The position numbers and the translations under genes were made by a program. Of a DNA stretch of 17,016 nt, positions 1-7,802 are shown piece after piece. Under the pieces are notes generated by a model that made no database searches, had not been told where the DNA came from, and worked only from the letters and a program-made list of their open reading frames with translations. The DNA is from Gammaproteobacteria bacterium (GTDB lineage: Bacteria; Pseudomonadota; Gammaproteobacteria; Steroidobacterales; Steroidobacteraceae): positions 1 through 17,016 of the forward strand of contig RFTM01000003.1 of the NCBI GenBank assembly GCA_009923475.1, given 5' to 3'. Position 1 is the stretch's first letter. The number at the start of each line of letters is the position of its first letter.

Positions 1-2
1 CG

Positions 3-281
3 CAGATCGCCGCCAGTGGTGTTGCCGATCGGGTGCATTTCACCGGACACGTCGGGTCGGATGATCGCGACGCACTCGTGCGTGGTGCACGAGGCGTGTT
101 GTTCCCGAGCGAGTACGAAGGCTTCGGTGCGCCTGTTGCCGAGGCGATGACGTTGGGTGTTCCCGTCGTCGGTCTGCTTCTCCGAGGCGAGGGTGATCGC
201 GGCACTGGGCGCCGACACCGGCGCCGTCTCCGGGCTGGGGCGGGCCGAGCGCATCAAGGCGGTGCTGCGCATCGACGATGA
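3..281 (+). pseudogene. Glycosyltransferase family 4 C-terminal fragment, broken at both ends
   Basis: The frame is open from the left edge. It reads as the donor-binding part of a GT4 (group 1) glycosyltransferase: a VADRVHFTGHV strand/turn, then the EX7E-type motif in SEYEGFGAPVAEAM, then LGVPVV. In GT4 enzymes this region binds the nucleotide-sugar donor. The similarity stops at about base 170. The frame then continues as arginine-rich nonsense to a stop at 279-281, without the usual 60-100 residue end of the family. Codon use is unlike the rest of the window: 19 of 56 codons at 3-170 end in A or T, against 2 of 60 in the frame that follows. The piece is therefore a truncated transferred gene or a contig-edge chimera. 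The acceptor and sugar cannot be inferred. Confidence 0.6.
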
Positions 282-444
282 CGAGTGGGTCTTGGCGCAG
301 CGCGTCGAGGGGCGCGTCACGCTCGCGCCGACGGCCTGGCGCCGCGACAACCGCATCGAGGTGCAGCTCATGCCCGGCAGCGACTGGGATCCGCGCGCCT
401 GGGATGCGCTGTGGCGCGGCGTCGTGCGCGCGGGTTCGAAGTGA
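157..444 (+). CDS. Unidentified protein, probably the C-terminal part of a broken gene
   Basis: This frame has the native high-GC codon pattern from about base 184 on and ends with TGA at 442-444, 7 bp before the glycerate-kinase-like gene. The believable protein begins near SEARVIAALGADTG and runs through ERIKAVLRIDDDEWVLAQRV and DWDPRAWDALW, a soluble mixed alpha/beta-looking chain of about 85 residues. I do not recognise the family. The nominal GTG at 157 lies inside the glycosyltransferase fragment in another frame, so it is unlikely to be a real start. The upstream part of this gene was probably lost at the junction near 170-184. Its position suggests it once preceded the F420 operon, but no function can be given. 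Confidence 0.4.
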   Translation: MFPSSVCFSEARVIAALGADTGAVSGLGRAERIKAVLRIDDDEWVLAQRVEGRVTLAPTAWRRDNRIEVQLMPGSDWDPRAWDALWRGVVRAGSK

Positions 445-451
445 GCGGACG

Positions 452-1426
452 GTGAGCCGCCAGCTGCTCGCGGACCTGTACGGTGAGGCGATCCGCACCG
501 TCGACCCGCGACGCGTCATGCCGCAGCACACGCGGGCAGCGGGGGGCGAGTGGCGCTTCGAGCGCGCCGGGCGCCGCGTGACGATCGCCAAGCCTGCGGC
601 CGCGCCGGGCGCTCGCCTGCGCGTGATCGCCGAGATCAACGCGCTGCGCAAGCGGCTGTCGGCGCTCAAGGGCGGGCGCCTCGGCGCGCGTCTGGCGGCG
701 CGCGGCGCTTCGGTGGTCACGCTCGCGGTGTCCGATGTCGAAGGCGACGATCCGGCGGTCATCGGCTCCGGGCCGACGGTCCCCGATGCGTCGGGCGCGG
801 TCGACCTGCGCGAGATGCTGGATCGTCGCGGCCTGTGGTCGACGATGCCGCCCTCGGTCCGCGCAAGGCTTGAGGCTGACCTCGCCGCGGAGTTCGCCGC
901 TGCGGCGACCCCCTTCGTGACGGTGGCGACGCTCGATGACGCGCTCGCTGCGCTGGTGGCGGCGGGCGAGCGCGCAGGCCTGCGCGTGGTGTCGCTCGGT
1001 CGCAGCCTGTACGGCGAGGTGGCGATGCACGCCTCGCAGCTCGCCGCGCAGCTGCGCGGCTTGCGGGGCGGGGGACCCGCGCTGCTGGTCGCGGGGGGCG
1101 AGCCGGTGCTGCGGGTGACCGGTGACGGCCTCGGCGGACGGGCGCAGGAGCTCGCCTTGCGGGTGGCTCTCGAGATCGCGGGCGTCGCGGGCATCACGCT
1201 GCTCGCCGCGGGCACCGACGGCATCGATGGGCCGACCACGGCGGCGGGCGGCTTCGCCGACGGTGGCACCGTGGCCCGGGCCATGGCTGCAGGGACCGAT
1301 CCGCGGAAAGCCCTTACGCGCAACGACTCCCATCCGGCGTTGTCGAGCGCGGGTGACCTGTTCGTGACCGGCCCCACCGGGACCAACGTCGCCGATGTCG
1401 TGGTCGCTTGGGTGGACGGGCGGTAG
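452..1426 (+). CDS. Glycerate 2-kinase (GckA/TtuD, MOFRL family) lacking about 100 N-terminal-domain residues
   Basis: The family phosphorylates D-glycerate with ATP to 2-phosphoglycerate. The C-terminal two thirds match it well: EINALRKRLSALKGGRLG, SDVEGDDPAVIGSGPTVPD, GGRAQELAL, GTDGIDGPTTAAGG and the closing NDSHPALSSAGDLFVTGPTGTN of the MOFRL domain. The protein is 324 residues against about 420-450 for the family. The stretch from the GAGKA loop to the GGGSAL motif is missing; the chain passes from RRVTIAKPAAAPGAR directly to AEINALRKRL without a frame change. The GAGKA-loop lysine, important in characterised members, survives only in a degraded IAKPAAA context, so activity is doubtful. 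GTG at 452 is the start that gives the family N-terminus (LLADLYGEAIRTVDP). It lies 9 bp before npdG and could be a relict, or a result of misassembly. An intact copy would fit 3-phosphoglycerate supply for F420, but that is inference. Confidence 0.75.
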   Translation: MSRQLLADLYGEAIRTVDPRRVMPQHTRAAGGEWRFERAGRRVTIAKPAAAPGARLRVIAEINALRKRLSALKGGRLGARLAARGASVVTLAVSDVEGDDPAVIGSGPTVPDASGAVDLREMLDRRGLWSTMPPSVRARLEADLAAEFAAAATPFVTVATLDDALAALVAAGERAGLRVVSLGRSLYGEVAMHASQLAAQLRGLRGGGPALLVAGGEPVLRVTGDGLGGRAQELALRVALEIAGVAGITLLAAGTDGIDGPTTAAGGFADGGTVARAMAAGTDPRKALTRNDSHPALSSAGDLFVTGPTGTNVADVVVAWVDGR

Positions 1427-1435
1427 ACTCGGAGT

Positions 1436-2134
1436 ATGGAAGACAAGCAGAGTCCGCCCGTCGCGGCAGATCCCGTCGTCGCCGTGATCGGGGGCACCGG
1501 CCAGTTGGGCGCGGCCATCGCACGGCGCCTCGCGCTCGCCGGTGTTCCGGTGGTCATCGGTTCGCGCGATGCGGCCAAGGCGACCGCCGCCGCGGCCTCG
1601 TTGGCCGCCGAGTGCGGTCGAACGGTCGGTTCCGGCGCCAACGCCGATGCGGCGCGCGCCGCCGACATCGTGCTGCTCGCGGTGCCGTTCGCCTCGCAGG
1701 ACGCCACGCTGCGTGACATCGCGCCCTCGGTGGCGGGCAAGATCGTGGTCGACACCACCGTGCCGTTGATGCCGCCGAAGGTCATGCGCGTGCAGTTGCC
1801 GCCCGAGGGCAGCGCAGCCGTGCGGGCGCAGCGCATCCTCGGCGAGGGCGTGCGCGTGGTGTCGGCGTTCCACAACGTGGCCGCCCACAAGCTCGCCACC
1901 GACGAGACCGTCGAGTGCGACGTGCTGGTGTTCGGCGACGAACGCGCGGCGCGCGAGCAGGTGTTGCGGCTGGTCGGTCTCTGCGGCCTGCGCGGCCTGC
2001 ACGGCGGCGCGCTCGCCAACTCCGCCGCCGCCGAGGCGCTGACCTCGGTATTGATCTTCCTCAACAAGACCTACGGGGCCGACGGCGCCGGGCTGCGCAT
2101 CACGGGCAGCCTCACCCCGCCTGCCGCCGGCTGA
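1436..2134 (+). CDS. npdG: NADPH-dependent F420 reductase
   Basis: It transfers hydride between NADP(H) and coenzyme F420 in the cytoplasm, and in aerobic bacteria mainly makes F420H2 for F420-dependent reductases. The 232-residue protein has a Rossmann loop IGGTGQLG (residues 18-25) and an SR pair at 43-44, the usual contact for the 2'-phosphate of NADPH. The family signature TTVPLMPPKVMRVQLPPEGS, FHNVAAHKL and DVLVFGDE follow, ending with ALTSVLIFLNKTYGADGAGLRITG. The ATG at 1436 is preceded by GGAG only 1 nt away, so the ribosome site is poorly spaced; no better in-frame start precedes the Rossmann strand. The N-terminus is about 12 residues longer than the shortest homologues. It stops in TGA-ATG, directly abutting cofE, so the two are probably co-translated. 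Confidence 0.93.
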   Translation: MEDKQSPPVAADPVVAVIGGTGQLGAAIARRLALAGVPVVIGSRDAAKATAAAASLAAECGRTVGSGANADAARAADIVLLAVPFASQDATLRDIAPSVAGKIVVDTTVPLMPPKVMRVQLPPEGSAAVRAQRILGEGVRVVSAFHNVAAHKLATDETVECDVLVFGDERAAREQVLRLVGLCGLRGLHGGALANSAAAEALTSVLIFLNKTYGADGAGLRITGSLTPPAAG

Positions 2135-2902
2135 ATGCGGGGCGCGCCGCTGGAACTGCGCGCGCTGCGCGGGCTCCCGGAGGTCCGCGCCGGCGACGAT
2201 CTCGCGGCCTTGATCAGCGATGCGCTCGCCCGCGACGCGCTCGTGTTGCGGGAGGGGGACGCGATCGTCGTCGCCCAAAAGATCGTCTCCAAGGCCGAGG
2301 GCAGGGCGGTCCGCCTTTCGACCGTCGTGCCGGGCGCGCGTGCACAGGCGCTCGCTGCCACGGTGCGCAAGGATCCGCGTTTCGTGGAGTTGGTGCTCGC
2401 CGAGTCGACGGAGGTGGTGCGCGCCGTCCCGGACATCCTCATCACGCGCCATCGCCAGGGCTTCGTCATGGCGAACGCGGGCATCGACCGCTCCAACGTC
2501 CCCGGCGCCGACGACGATACCGTGCTGCTGTTGCCGCTCGATTGCGACGCATCCGCGCAACGGCTGCGTGAGCGCCTCGCTGAAGGCGGGGGCCGCGCGC
2601 CGGCGGTGGTGGTCAGCGACAGCTTCGGTCGGCCGTGGCGGCAGGGCACGGTCAACGTCGCGCTGGGTGTCGCGGGGATGCCGGCGCTGCGCGATCTTCG
2701 CGGTGGCCTCGACCGCGAGGGGCGTGTCCTGCAGAGCACGCAGGTGGCGCTGGCCGACGCGCTGGCGGCCGCGGCCGGCCTCGTGATGGGCGAGACCACC
2801 GAAAGCACCCCGGTGGTGCTGGCGCGCGGTCTGGACTTTTCGGGGCCGCTGGCGGATGGTCGTTCGCTCATCCGCCCGCCCGACGAGGACCTGTTCCGTT
2901 GA
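2135..2902 (+). CDS. cofE: Coenzyme F420-0:L-glutamate ligase (CofE domain only)
   Basis: It uses GTP to add glutamate residues to F420-0, giving the charged tail that keeps the cofactor in the cell. The 255-residue chain carries the family blocks in order: AQKIVSKAEGR (48-58), LVLAES (87-92), NAGIDRSN (114-121), SDSFGRPWRQG (161-171) and ALADALAAAAGLVMGE (205-220). The length is that of archaeal-type CofE. It lacks the C-terminal FMN/nitroreductase domain of actinobacterial FbiB that reduces dehydro-F420-0, and no separate gene for that domain lies in this window. The ATG directly follows the npdG stop, and its own stop overlaps the TTG start of cofD by 4 bp (TTGA), so translation is likely coupled. 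Confidence 0.93.
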   Translation: MRGAPLELRALRGLPEVRAGDDLAALISDALARDALVLREGDAIVVAQKIVSKAEGRAVRLSTVVPGARAQALAATVRKDPRFVELVLAESTEVVRAVPDILITRHRQGFVMANAGIDRSNVPGADDDTVLLLPLDCDASAQRLRERLAEGGGRAPAVVVSDSFGRPWRQGTVNVALGVAGMPALRDLRGGLDREGRVLQSTQVALADALAAAAGLVMGETTESTPVVLARGLDFSGPLADGRSLIRPPDEDLFR

Positions 2903-3891
2903 AGCCCGCTCCGTCCGTGCTCGCGCTGTCCGGGGGTGTCGGGGGCGCCAAACTCGCCCTCGGGCTGCAGCGCGTGCTGCCGCCGGGCGGGTTGGCGGTG
3001 CTGGTCAACACCGGCGACGACTTCACCCATCTTGGCCTGCGCATCTGCCCCGACCTCGATACCGTGCTCTACACGCTTGCGGGCGTCGTGCACCCCAAGC
3101 AGGGCTGGGGCCGCGACGCCGAGACCTTCGGCTTCATGGACGAACTGCGCCGTCAGGGCGGCCCGGATTGGTTCCTGCTCGGCGACCGCGACCTCGTGCT
3201 GCACATCGAGCGCACCCGGCGGTTGGCGGCCGGCGAGCGCCTGACGCAGCTCACGGCCGACTTCGCCCGACGCTTCGGTGTGCCGACGCTGTTGCTGCCC
3301 ATGGCCGACTCGGAGGTCGCGACGCTGCTCGACACCGATGCGGGCGCGCTCGAGTTCCAGCATTACTTCGTGCGCCTGCGCTGCGAGCCGCGTGTGCGCG
3401 GGCTCGCCTTCGCGGGTGCCGCGCAGGCCCGTCCTCCCGAGGAACTGGCCACCGTGCTGCGCAGCGCGGCCTTGCGCGCCATCATCGTCGCGCCGTCCAA
3501 CCCGTTCCTCAGCATCGACCCGATGCTCGCCGTGCCCGGGATGCGGGCCGCGCTGCGCGCTGCGCGCGTGCCGGTGGTCGCGGTGTCGCCGCTCATCGGC
3601 GGCCGCGCGGTCAAGGGGCCGACCGCCAAGATCATGGGCGAGCTCGGGCTCGCGGCCGACACCGCCAGCATCGCGCGGCACTACGCGGGGCTCATCGACG
3701 GGCTGGTGGTCGATGAGGCCGATGCCGACGAAGCGCGCGCGCTCGGGTTGCCGTTCACGGTCACCCGGACGCTGATGCGCGACGACGCCGACCGCGAACG
3801 GGTGGCGCGCGCCGCGCTGCATCTGGCCGCGAGGCTCGCAGACGCTACGTCTGTCCCCACCGCCGCGGCGTCGACGGGGCGGTCGCCATGA
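2899..3891 (+). CDS. cofD: 2-phospho-L-lactate (or equivalent) transferase CofD
   Basis: It joins Fo with the activated phospho-acid diphospho-guanosine made by CofC, releasing GMP and forming F420-0 or its dehydro or 3-phosphoglycerate form. I chose the TTG at 2899: it overlaps the cofE stop by 4 bp and places the family N-terminus (VLALSGGVGGAKLALG, residues 7-22) correctly; the open frame upstream is cofE read out of frame. Other blocks are NTGDDFTHLGLRICPDLDT (37-55, Fo/metal-binding region), GWGRDAETFGFM, LLGDRDL, LLPMADSEV, APSNPFLSIDPML and SPLIGGRAVKGPTAKI. At 330 residues it is a full-length family member. A short Ala/Thr/Ser-rich tail follows the conserved domain. The stop overlaps the ATG of the fusion gene by 4 bp (ATGA). 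Confidence 0.95.
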   Translation: MKPAPSVLALSGGVGGAKLALGLQRVLPPGGLAVLVNTGDDFTHLGLRICPDLDTVLYTLAGVVHPKQGWGRDAETFGFMDELRRQGGPDWFLLGDRDLVLHIERTRRLAAGERLTQLTADFARRFGVPTLLLPMADSEVATLLDTDAGALEFQHYFVRLRCEPRVRGLAFAGAAQARPPEELATVLRSAALRAIIVAPSNPFLSIDPMLAVPGMRAALRAARVPVVAVSPLIGGRAVKGPTAKIMGELGLAADTASIARHYAGLIDGLVVDEADADEARALGLPFTVTRTLMRDDADRERVARAALHLAARLADATSVPTAAASTGRSP

Positions 3892-6800
3892 AGGTCGTCG
3901 CCGTGGTGCCGGTGCGCGCACCGGGCGAGGGGAAGTCGCGGCTTGCCGGCATCTTGTCGCCGCGGCGCCGCGCCGACCTCGTGCGCGGCATGCTGGCGCG
4001 CGTGCTGGCGGCGCTCGGTGCGGCGCGGCGCATCGACGAAGTCTGGGTGGTGACGCCCGACGAGAGCCTCGATCTGCCGCGCGGTGTGCGCGCGCTGCAT
4101 GACCACGGCACCGGGCTCAACACGGCGGTGCAGCTCGCGGCACGGCATCTCACGGGCCGGGCCGACGCCATGTTGCTGGTGGCGGCCGATGCGCCGCAGG
4201 TCACCTCGGCCGAGATCGACCGCTTGGTCGTGCGCGCCGCGATGCTGGATGTCGCCGTGGTGCCGGACCGTCGCGGTACCGGGACGAACGCGCTTTGGCT
4301 GCGCCTGCCGACGCCGCTCGCGCCGCAGTTCGGCGCCGACAGCGCCGAGGCGCACCTGACGGCTGCGCGACGGCTCGGACTGGCCGAAGGCCGCATCGAC
4401 GTGCCCGGTCTGTCGCATGACGTGGACGTTCCTGACGACCTCGATGCCGAACCGATGCCCGAGGCGCAGGCGCGGCTGCTCGAGACCGAGACCAGCCTGC
4501 CGGGGCTGCTCGCGCGCGCGACGGACCTCACCCTGAAGGGCTTCGGGCCGCGCGTCGGCCATTCGCGCAAGGTGTTCATCCCGCTGACGCATCTCTGCCG
4601 CGACGTCTGCCATTACTGCACCTTCGCGGCGCCGCCGCCGCGCGGCGCACGCGCCTACATGACCGAGGACGAGGTGCTCGCCGTCGCGCGCGCCGGCGCC
4701 GCGGCCGGCTGCGACGAGGCGCTGTTCACGCTCGGCGACAAGCCCGAGCTGCGCTATCGGGCGGCCCGCGAGGAACTCGCCGCGCTCGGCTTCACGAGCA
4801 CCCTCGAGTACCTCGCGCACTGCGCGCAGCGGGTCTTCGACGAGACCGGATTGCTGCCGCACCTCAACCCCGGGGTGATGGAGGAGGCCGAGCTCACGAT
4901 GCTGCGGCCGGTCGCGGTGTCGATGGGCCTGATGTTGGAGAGCGGCGCCGAGCGTTTGACGCGCAAGGGCGGACCGCACCACCGGTCCCCCGACAAGCAG
5001 CCCGCCCTGCGCCTCGCGACGCTGGAGGCCGCCGGTCGGCTCGCCATCCCGATGACCACGGGGCTGCTCATCGGCATCGGCGAGACCCGCGCCGAGCGCA
5101 TCGAGTCGCTGCTCGCCTTGCGCGCGCTGCACCTGCGTCACGGCAACATCCAAGAGCTCATCATCCAGAACTTCCGCGCCAAGCCCGGCACGCGCATGGC
5201 GCGGCACCCCGAGCCGTCGCTGGAGGAGCTGCAGTGGACGATCGCCGTCGCGCGGCTCATCTTCGGTCCCGCCATGTCCATCCAGGCGCCGCCCAACCTC
5301 AGCCCGGGCGCGCTCGCGGCGCTGCTTGCGGCCGGGGTCAACGACTGGGGCGGCGTGTCGCCCGTGACGCCCGACCACGTGAACCCCGAGGCGCCCTGGC
5401 CGGAGCTCGAGGCCTTGGAGCGCGACACCGAAGCGGCGGGGCGCTGGCTGGTGCAGCGACTGCCCATCATCCCCTCGTACGCCCGCGAGGTCGCGCGCTG
5501 GGTGGATCCCGCCCTGCGCACCGCCGTGCTGAGGCGCATCGATTCTTTGGGTTACGCCGCCGAACGCGCGTGGAGCGCGGGATCCGGCGCCGCGCCGCTG
5601 CCGCGCTATCGGCGGCTGGCGGCTCAAGGCACGGCGGATCCCTCGACGCCGCCCTCGCGGCCGGTGCTCGAGGCCTTGGCGCGCGCGGCGGGCGGCGACC
5701 GGTTGTCCGAGGAGCAGCTTGAAACGCTGTTCCACGCGGACGGCGCCGATTTCCACGCCGTGGTGCGCGCGGCCGACGCGCTGCGTTCAAGGGTGGTGGG
5801 CGAGGCGGTGACCTACGTCGTCAACCGCAACATCAACTACACCAACATCTGCACGCATTCCTGCGGTTTCTGCGCCTTCGCCAAGGGCCGTGGCGCGCGC
5901 AGCCTGCGCGGTCCGGGCTACGACCTCCCTCTGGAAGAGGTCGCCGGGCGGGTCGCCGAGGCCGCCGCCCGCGGCGCGACGGAGGTCTGCCTGCAGGGCG
6001 GCATCCATCCCGACTACACCGGCGAGACCTACCTCGCGATCGCGCGTGCCGCGCGCGAGGCCGCGCCCGGCATCCACATCCACGCGTTCTCGCCGCTGGA
6101 AGTGACGCATGGCGCCGCGACCCTCGGGCTCACGGTGCGTGCGTTCCTCGAGCGGCTCGCGGCGGCGGGGCTGCGCACGCTGCCCGGCACGGCCGCCGAG
6201 ATCCTCTGCGACGAGGTGCGCGCTGTGATCTGCCCCGACAAGCTCGACACCGCCGGCTGGCTGCAAGTGATGCGCGACGCGCATGCCATCGGCCTGCGCA
6301 GCACCGCCACGATCATGTTCGGCCATGTCGAGACGCCGCGGCACTGGGCGCAGCACCTGCTCGCTGTGCGCGACCTGCAGGCCGAGACCCACGGCTTCAC
6401 GGAGTTCGTGCCCTTGCCCTTCGTGCACATGGAGGCCCCGCTGTGGCGCAAGGGCAGGGCGCGCAGCGGGCCGAGCTGGCGCGAGGCCATGCTGATGCAC
6501 GCGGTGGCGCGGCTCGCGCTCGCGCCGCTCATCCCGAACATCCAGGCGTCGTGGGTGAAGCTCGGTCGCGAGGGCGCGCTCGAGGCGCTGCGCGCCGGCG
6601 CCAACGACCTCGGTGGCGTGCTGATGGACGAGTCGATCACCCGCGCGGCGGGCGGCGTCAACGGCCAGCAGCTGGACGCGGCCTCGATGCAGGCGGCCAT
6701 CCGGTCCATCGGGCGCGAGCCGCGCGAACGCACCACGCTCTACGGCACGCCGTCGCGGCTGCCGGTCAACGCAGCTTGGGCAGCACCTGCTCGCCGATGA
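3888..6800 (+). CDS. cofCGH: Trifunctional F420 biosynthesis protein: CofC-CofG-CofH fusion
   Basis: One uninterrupted 970-residue frame encodes three enzymes. Residues 1 to about 190 are CofC, the guanylyltransferase that activates the phospho-acid with GTP: VPVRAPGEGKSRLAGIL, HGTGLNTAVQLA, LLVAADAPQ, VPDRRGTGTNALWL, DVDVPDDLD. About 210-570 is CofG, with the radical-SAM cluster motif C237-x3-C241-x2-C244 in LCRDVCHYCTFA, then TSTLEYLAHC, NPGVMEEAE and QAPPNLSP. About 605-960 is CofH, with C655-x3-C659-x2-C662 in THSCGFCAF, then QGGIHPDYTG, LPGTAAEILCDEVR and GANDLGGVLMDES. CofH couples tyrosine to 5-amino-6-ribitylaminouracil and CofG closes the deazaflavin ring to Fo. CofGH joined is the known FbiC arrangement; CofC at its front is the odd part. 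The products of both branches are the two substrates of CofD. ATG at 3888 overlaps the cofD stop. The last 35 bp overlap the facing LLM gene tail to tail. Confidence 0.95.
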   Translation: MKVVAVVPVRAPGEGKSRLAGILSPRRRADLVRGMLARVLAALGAARRIDEVWVVTPDESLDLPRGVRALHDHGTGLNTAVQLAARHLTGRADAMLLVAADAPQVTSAEIDRLVVRAAMLDVAVVPDRRGTGTNALWLRLPTPLAPQFGADSAEAHLTAARRLGLAEGRIDVPGLSHDVDVPDDLDAEPMPEAQARLLETETSLPGLLARATDLTLKGFGPRVGHSRKVFIPLTHLCRDVCHYCTFAAPPPRGARAYMTEDEVLAVARAGAAAGCDEALFTLGDKPELRYRAAREELAALGFTSTLEYLAHCAQRVFDETGLLPHLNPGVMEEAELTMLRPVAVSMGLMLESGAERLTRKGGPHHRSPDKQPALRLATLEAAGRLAIPMTTGLLIGIGETRAERIESLLALRALHLRHGNIQELIIQNFRAKPGTRMARHPEPSLEELQWTIAVARLIFGPAMSIQAPPNLSPGALAALLAAGVNDWGGVSPVTPDHVNPEAPWPELEALERDTEAAGRWLVQRLPIIPSYAREVARWVDPALRTAVLRRIDSLGYAAERAWSAGSGAAPLPRYRRLAAQGTADPSTPPSRPVLEALARAAGGDRLSEEQLETLFHADGADFHAVVRAADALRSRVVGEAVTYVVNRNINYTNICTHSCGFCAFAKGRGARSLRGPGYDLPLEEVAGRVAEAAARGATEVCLQGGIHPDYTGETYLAIARAAREAAPGIHIHAFSPLEVTHGAATLGLTVRAFLERLAAAGLRTLPGTAAEILCDEVRAVICPDKLDTAGWLQVMRDAHAIGLRSTATIMFGHVETPRHWAQHLLAVRDLQAETHGFTEFVPLPFVHMEAPLWRKGRARSGPSWREAMLMHAVARLALAPLIPNIQASWVKLGREGALEALRAGANDLGGVLMDESITRAAGGVNGQQLDAASMQAAIRSIGREPRERTTLYGTPSRLPVNAAWAAPARR

Positions 6801-7791
6801 TCTCGAGGGCCTCCATCGGCTGGTCGTGCAGCCGCAGCGCGACCTCCGTCAGGCCCGCTCGGCCGAACAGCCGGAAACGCTCGATCTCGCGGTCGAGGTC
6901 CTCGAGGCCGCCGGTCGAGGTGAAGCGCTCGCACAGCCGGTTCGGGATGTCCTCGGGCAGTCCCTTGACGTCGCCCGAGCGGTCGAACCAGGCCGCGACG
7001 AACTTGTCGTAGTTGTCCCGCACGAGCTGCGCCTCGTCCTCCGACAGGCATTGCATGATCAGCTCTTTCTGCAGCTTGATCGCGCGCCACGGCAGCTCGC
7101 GCCGCGATTCGCGGTAACCCTCGGCGCGGTCCTTCTTGAGGTGCCAGGCCCAGAAGGTGTTGGTGCGCAGCGGCGCCATTCCGGGCTCGCGCTTGGCGGC
7201 GCCTTCGGCGACCTCGGCCATCGCGGCCGCCATCACCTCGGGCGGCGTGCAGCCGATGAAGACGCCGTCGGCGACCCGCGCTTCCATGCGCATCATCTGC
7301 CCGCGATAGGCCGTGCCGTAGACCATGGGCGGCGTCGGCGCCTTCAGCCAACCGTAGGCGCAGGGCAGCATCACGCCGAAGTCCTCGCCCTTGTAGCCTT
7401 GGGCGAGCGCGCCCCGGCCCGCGCCGCGCACGATCTCCAGTCCCTCGCGCACCGCGCGCACGATCTTCTCGGGGCGCTGGATGCGCATCGTGTCGATGTT
7501 GCCTTCGCCCGCGCCCATCGCGATGACGGCGCGGCCGCCGCAGAGTTCGTTGAGCGACAGGAGGCTGTTGGCGATCTTGAGCGGATGCATCTCGAAGGGG
7601 CTGACCGCGAGCGGCCCGAGCAGCAGCCTCGAGGTGGCCTGGATCGCGGGGACCAGCGACAGGAAGCAGTCCCAGTGCGCGAAGTAGTTCGAGGACCACA
7701 GCGCGCGGACGCCGTAGCTTTCGGCCTTCGCGGCGAGCTCCGCGACCTGCGCGGGCGAAAGGTCGGGTTCGAGGATGATGTCGACTTCCAT
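6766..7791 (-). CDS. LLM-class flavin/F420-dependent oxidoreductase
   Basis: This is a 341-residue TIM-barrel enzyme of the luciferase-like monooxygenase class, which uses F420 or FMN. Visible marks are the N-terminal strand MEVDIILEPDLSPAQVAELA, LWSSNYFAHWD, the LLLGPLAVSPFEMHPLKIA block and ELCGGRAVIAMGAGEGN (the usual LSGGR-x-GxG region), followed by the AREGLEIVRG-like helix and KAPTPPMVYGTA. The ATG at 7791 is preceded by GGAG about 6 nt upstream (GGAGACCCGATG). I favour F420 as cofactor because the facing operon makes F420 and F420H2, but the sequence alone does not settle it. It is the last gene of a tight - strand group, 11 bp after the aldo/keto reductase, and overlaps the 3' end of the fusion gene by 35 bp. 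The substrate is unknown. Confidence 0.85.
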   Translation of the reverse strand: MEVDIILEPDLSPAQVAELAAKAESYGVRALWSSNYFAHWDCFLSLVPAIQATSRLLLGPLAVSPFEMHPLKIANSLLSLNELCGGRAVIAMGAGEGNIDTMRIQRPEKIVRAVREGLEIVRGAGRGALAQGYKGEDFGVMLPCAYGWLKAPTPPMVYGTAYRGQMMRMEARVADGVFIGCTPPEVMAAAMAEVAEGAAKREPGMAPLRTNTFWAWHLKKDRAEGYRESRRELPWRAIKLQKELIMQCLSEDEAQLVRDNYDKFVAAWFDRSGDVKGLPEDIPNRLCERFTSTGGLEDLDREIERFRLFGRAGLTEVALRLHDQPMEALEIIGEQVLPKLR

Positions 7792-7802
7792 CGGGTCTCC
7801 GG

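Noticed and set aside
2635..2898. Longer cofD reading frame starting at 2635
   Set aside because: This part is cofE read in another frame; the conserved CofD N-terminus begins right after TTG 2899.
40..3921. Long - strand open frames opposite the F420 operon (40-2067, 368-2560, 2071-3921)
   Set aside because: They are mirror frames of GC-rich genes: composition dominated by Arg, Ala, Ser, His and Gln, no family motifs, and fully covered by well-recognised + strand genes.
3681..6736. Long - strand frames opposite the fusion gene (for example 3681-5756)
   Set aside because: The + strand frame has unmistakable CofC, CofG and CofH motifs; the reverse frames have none and are composition artefacts.
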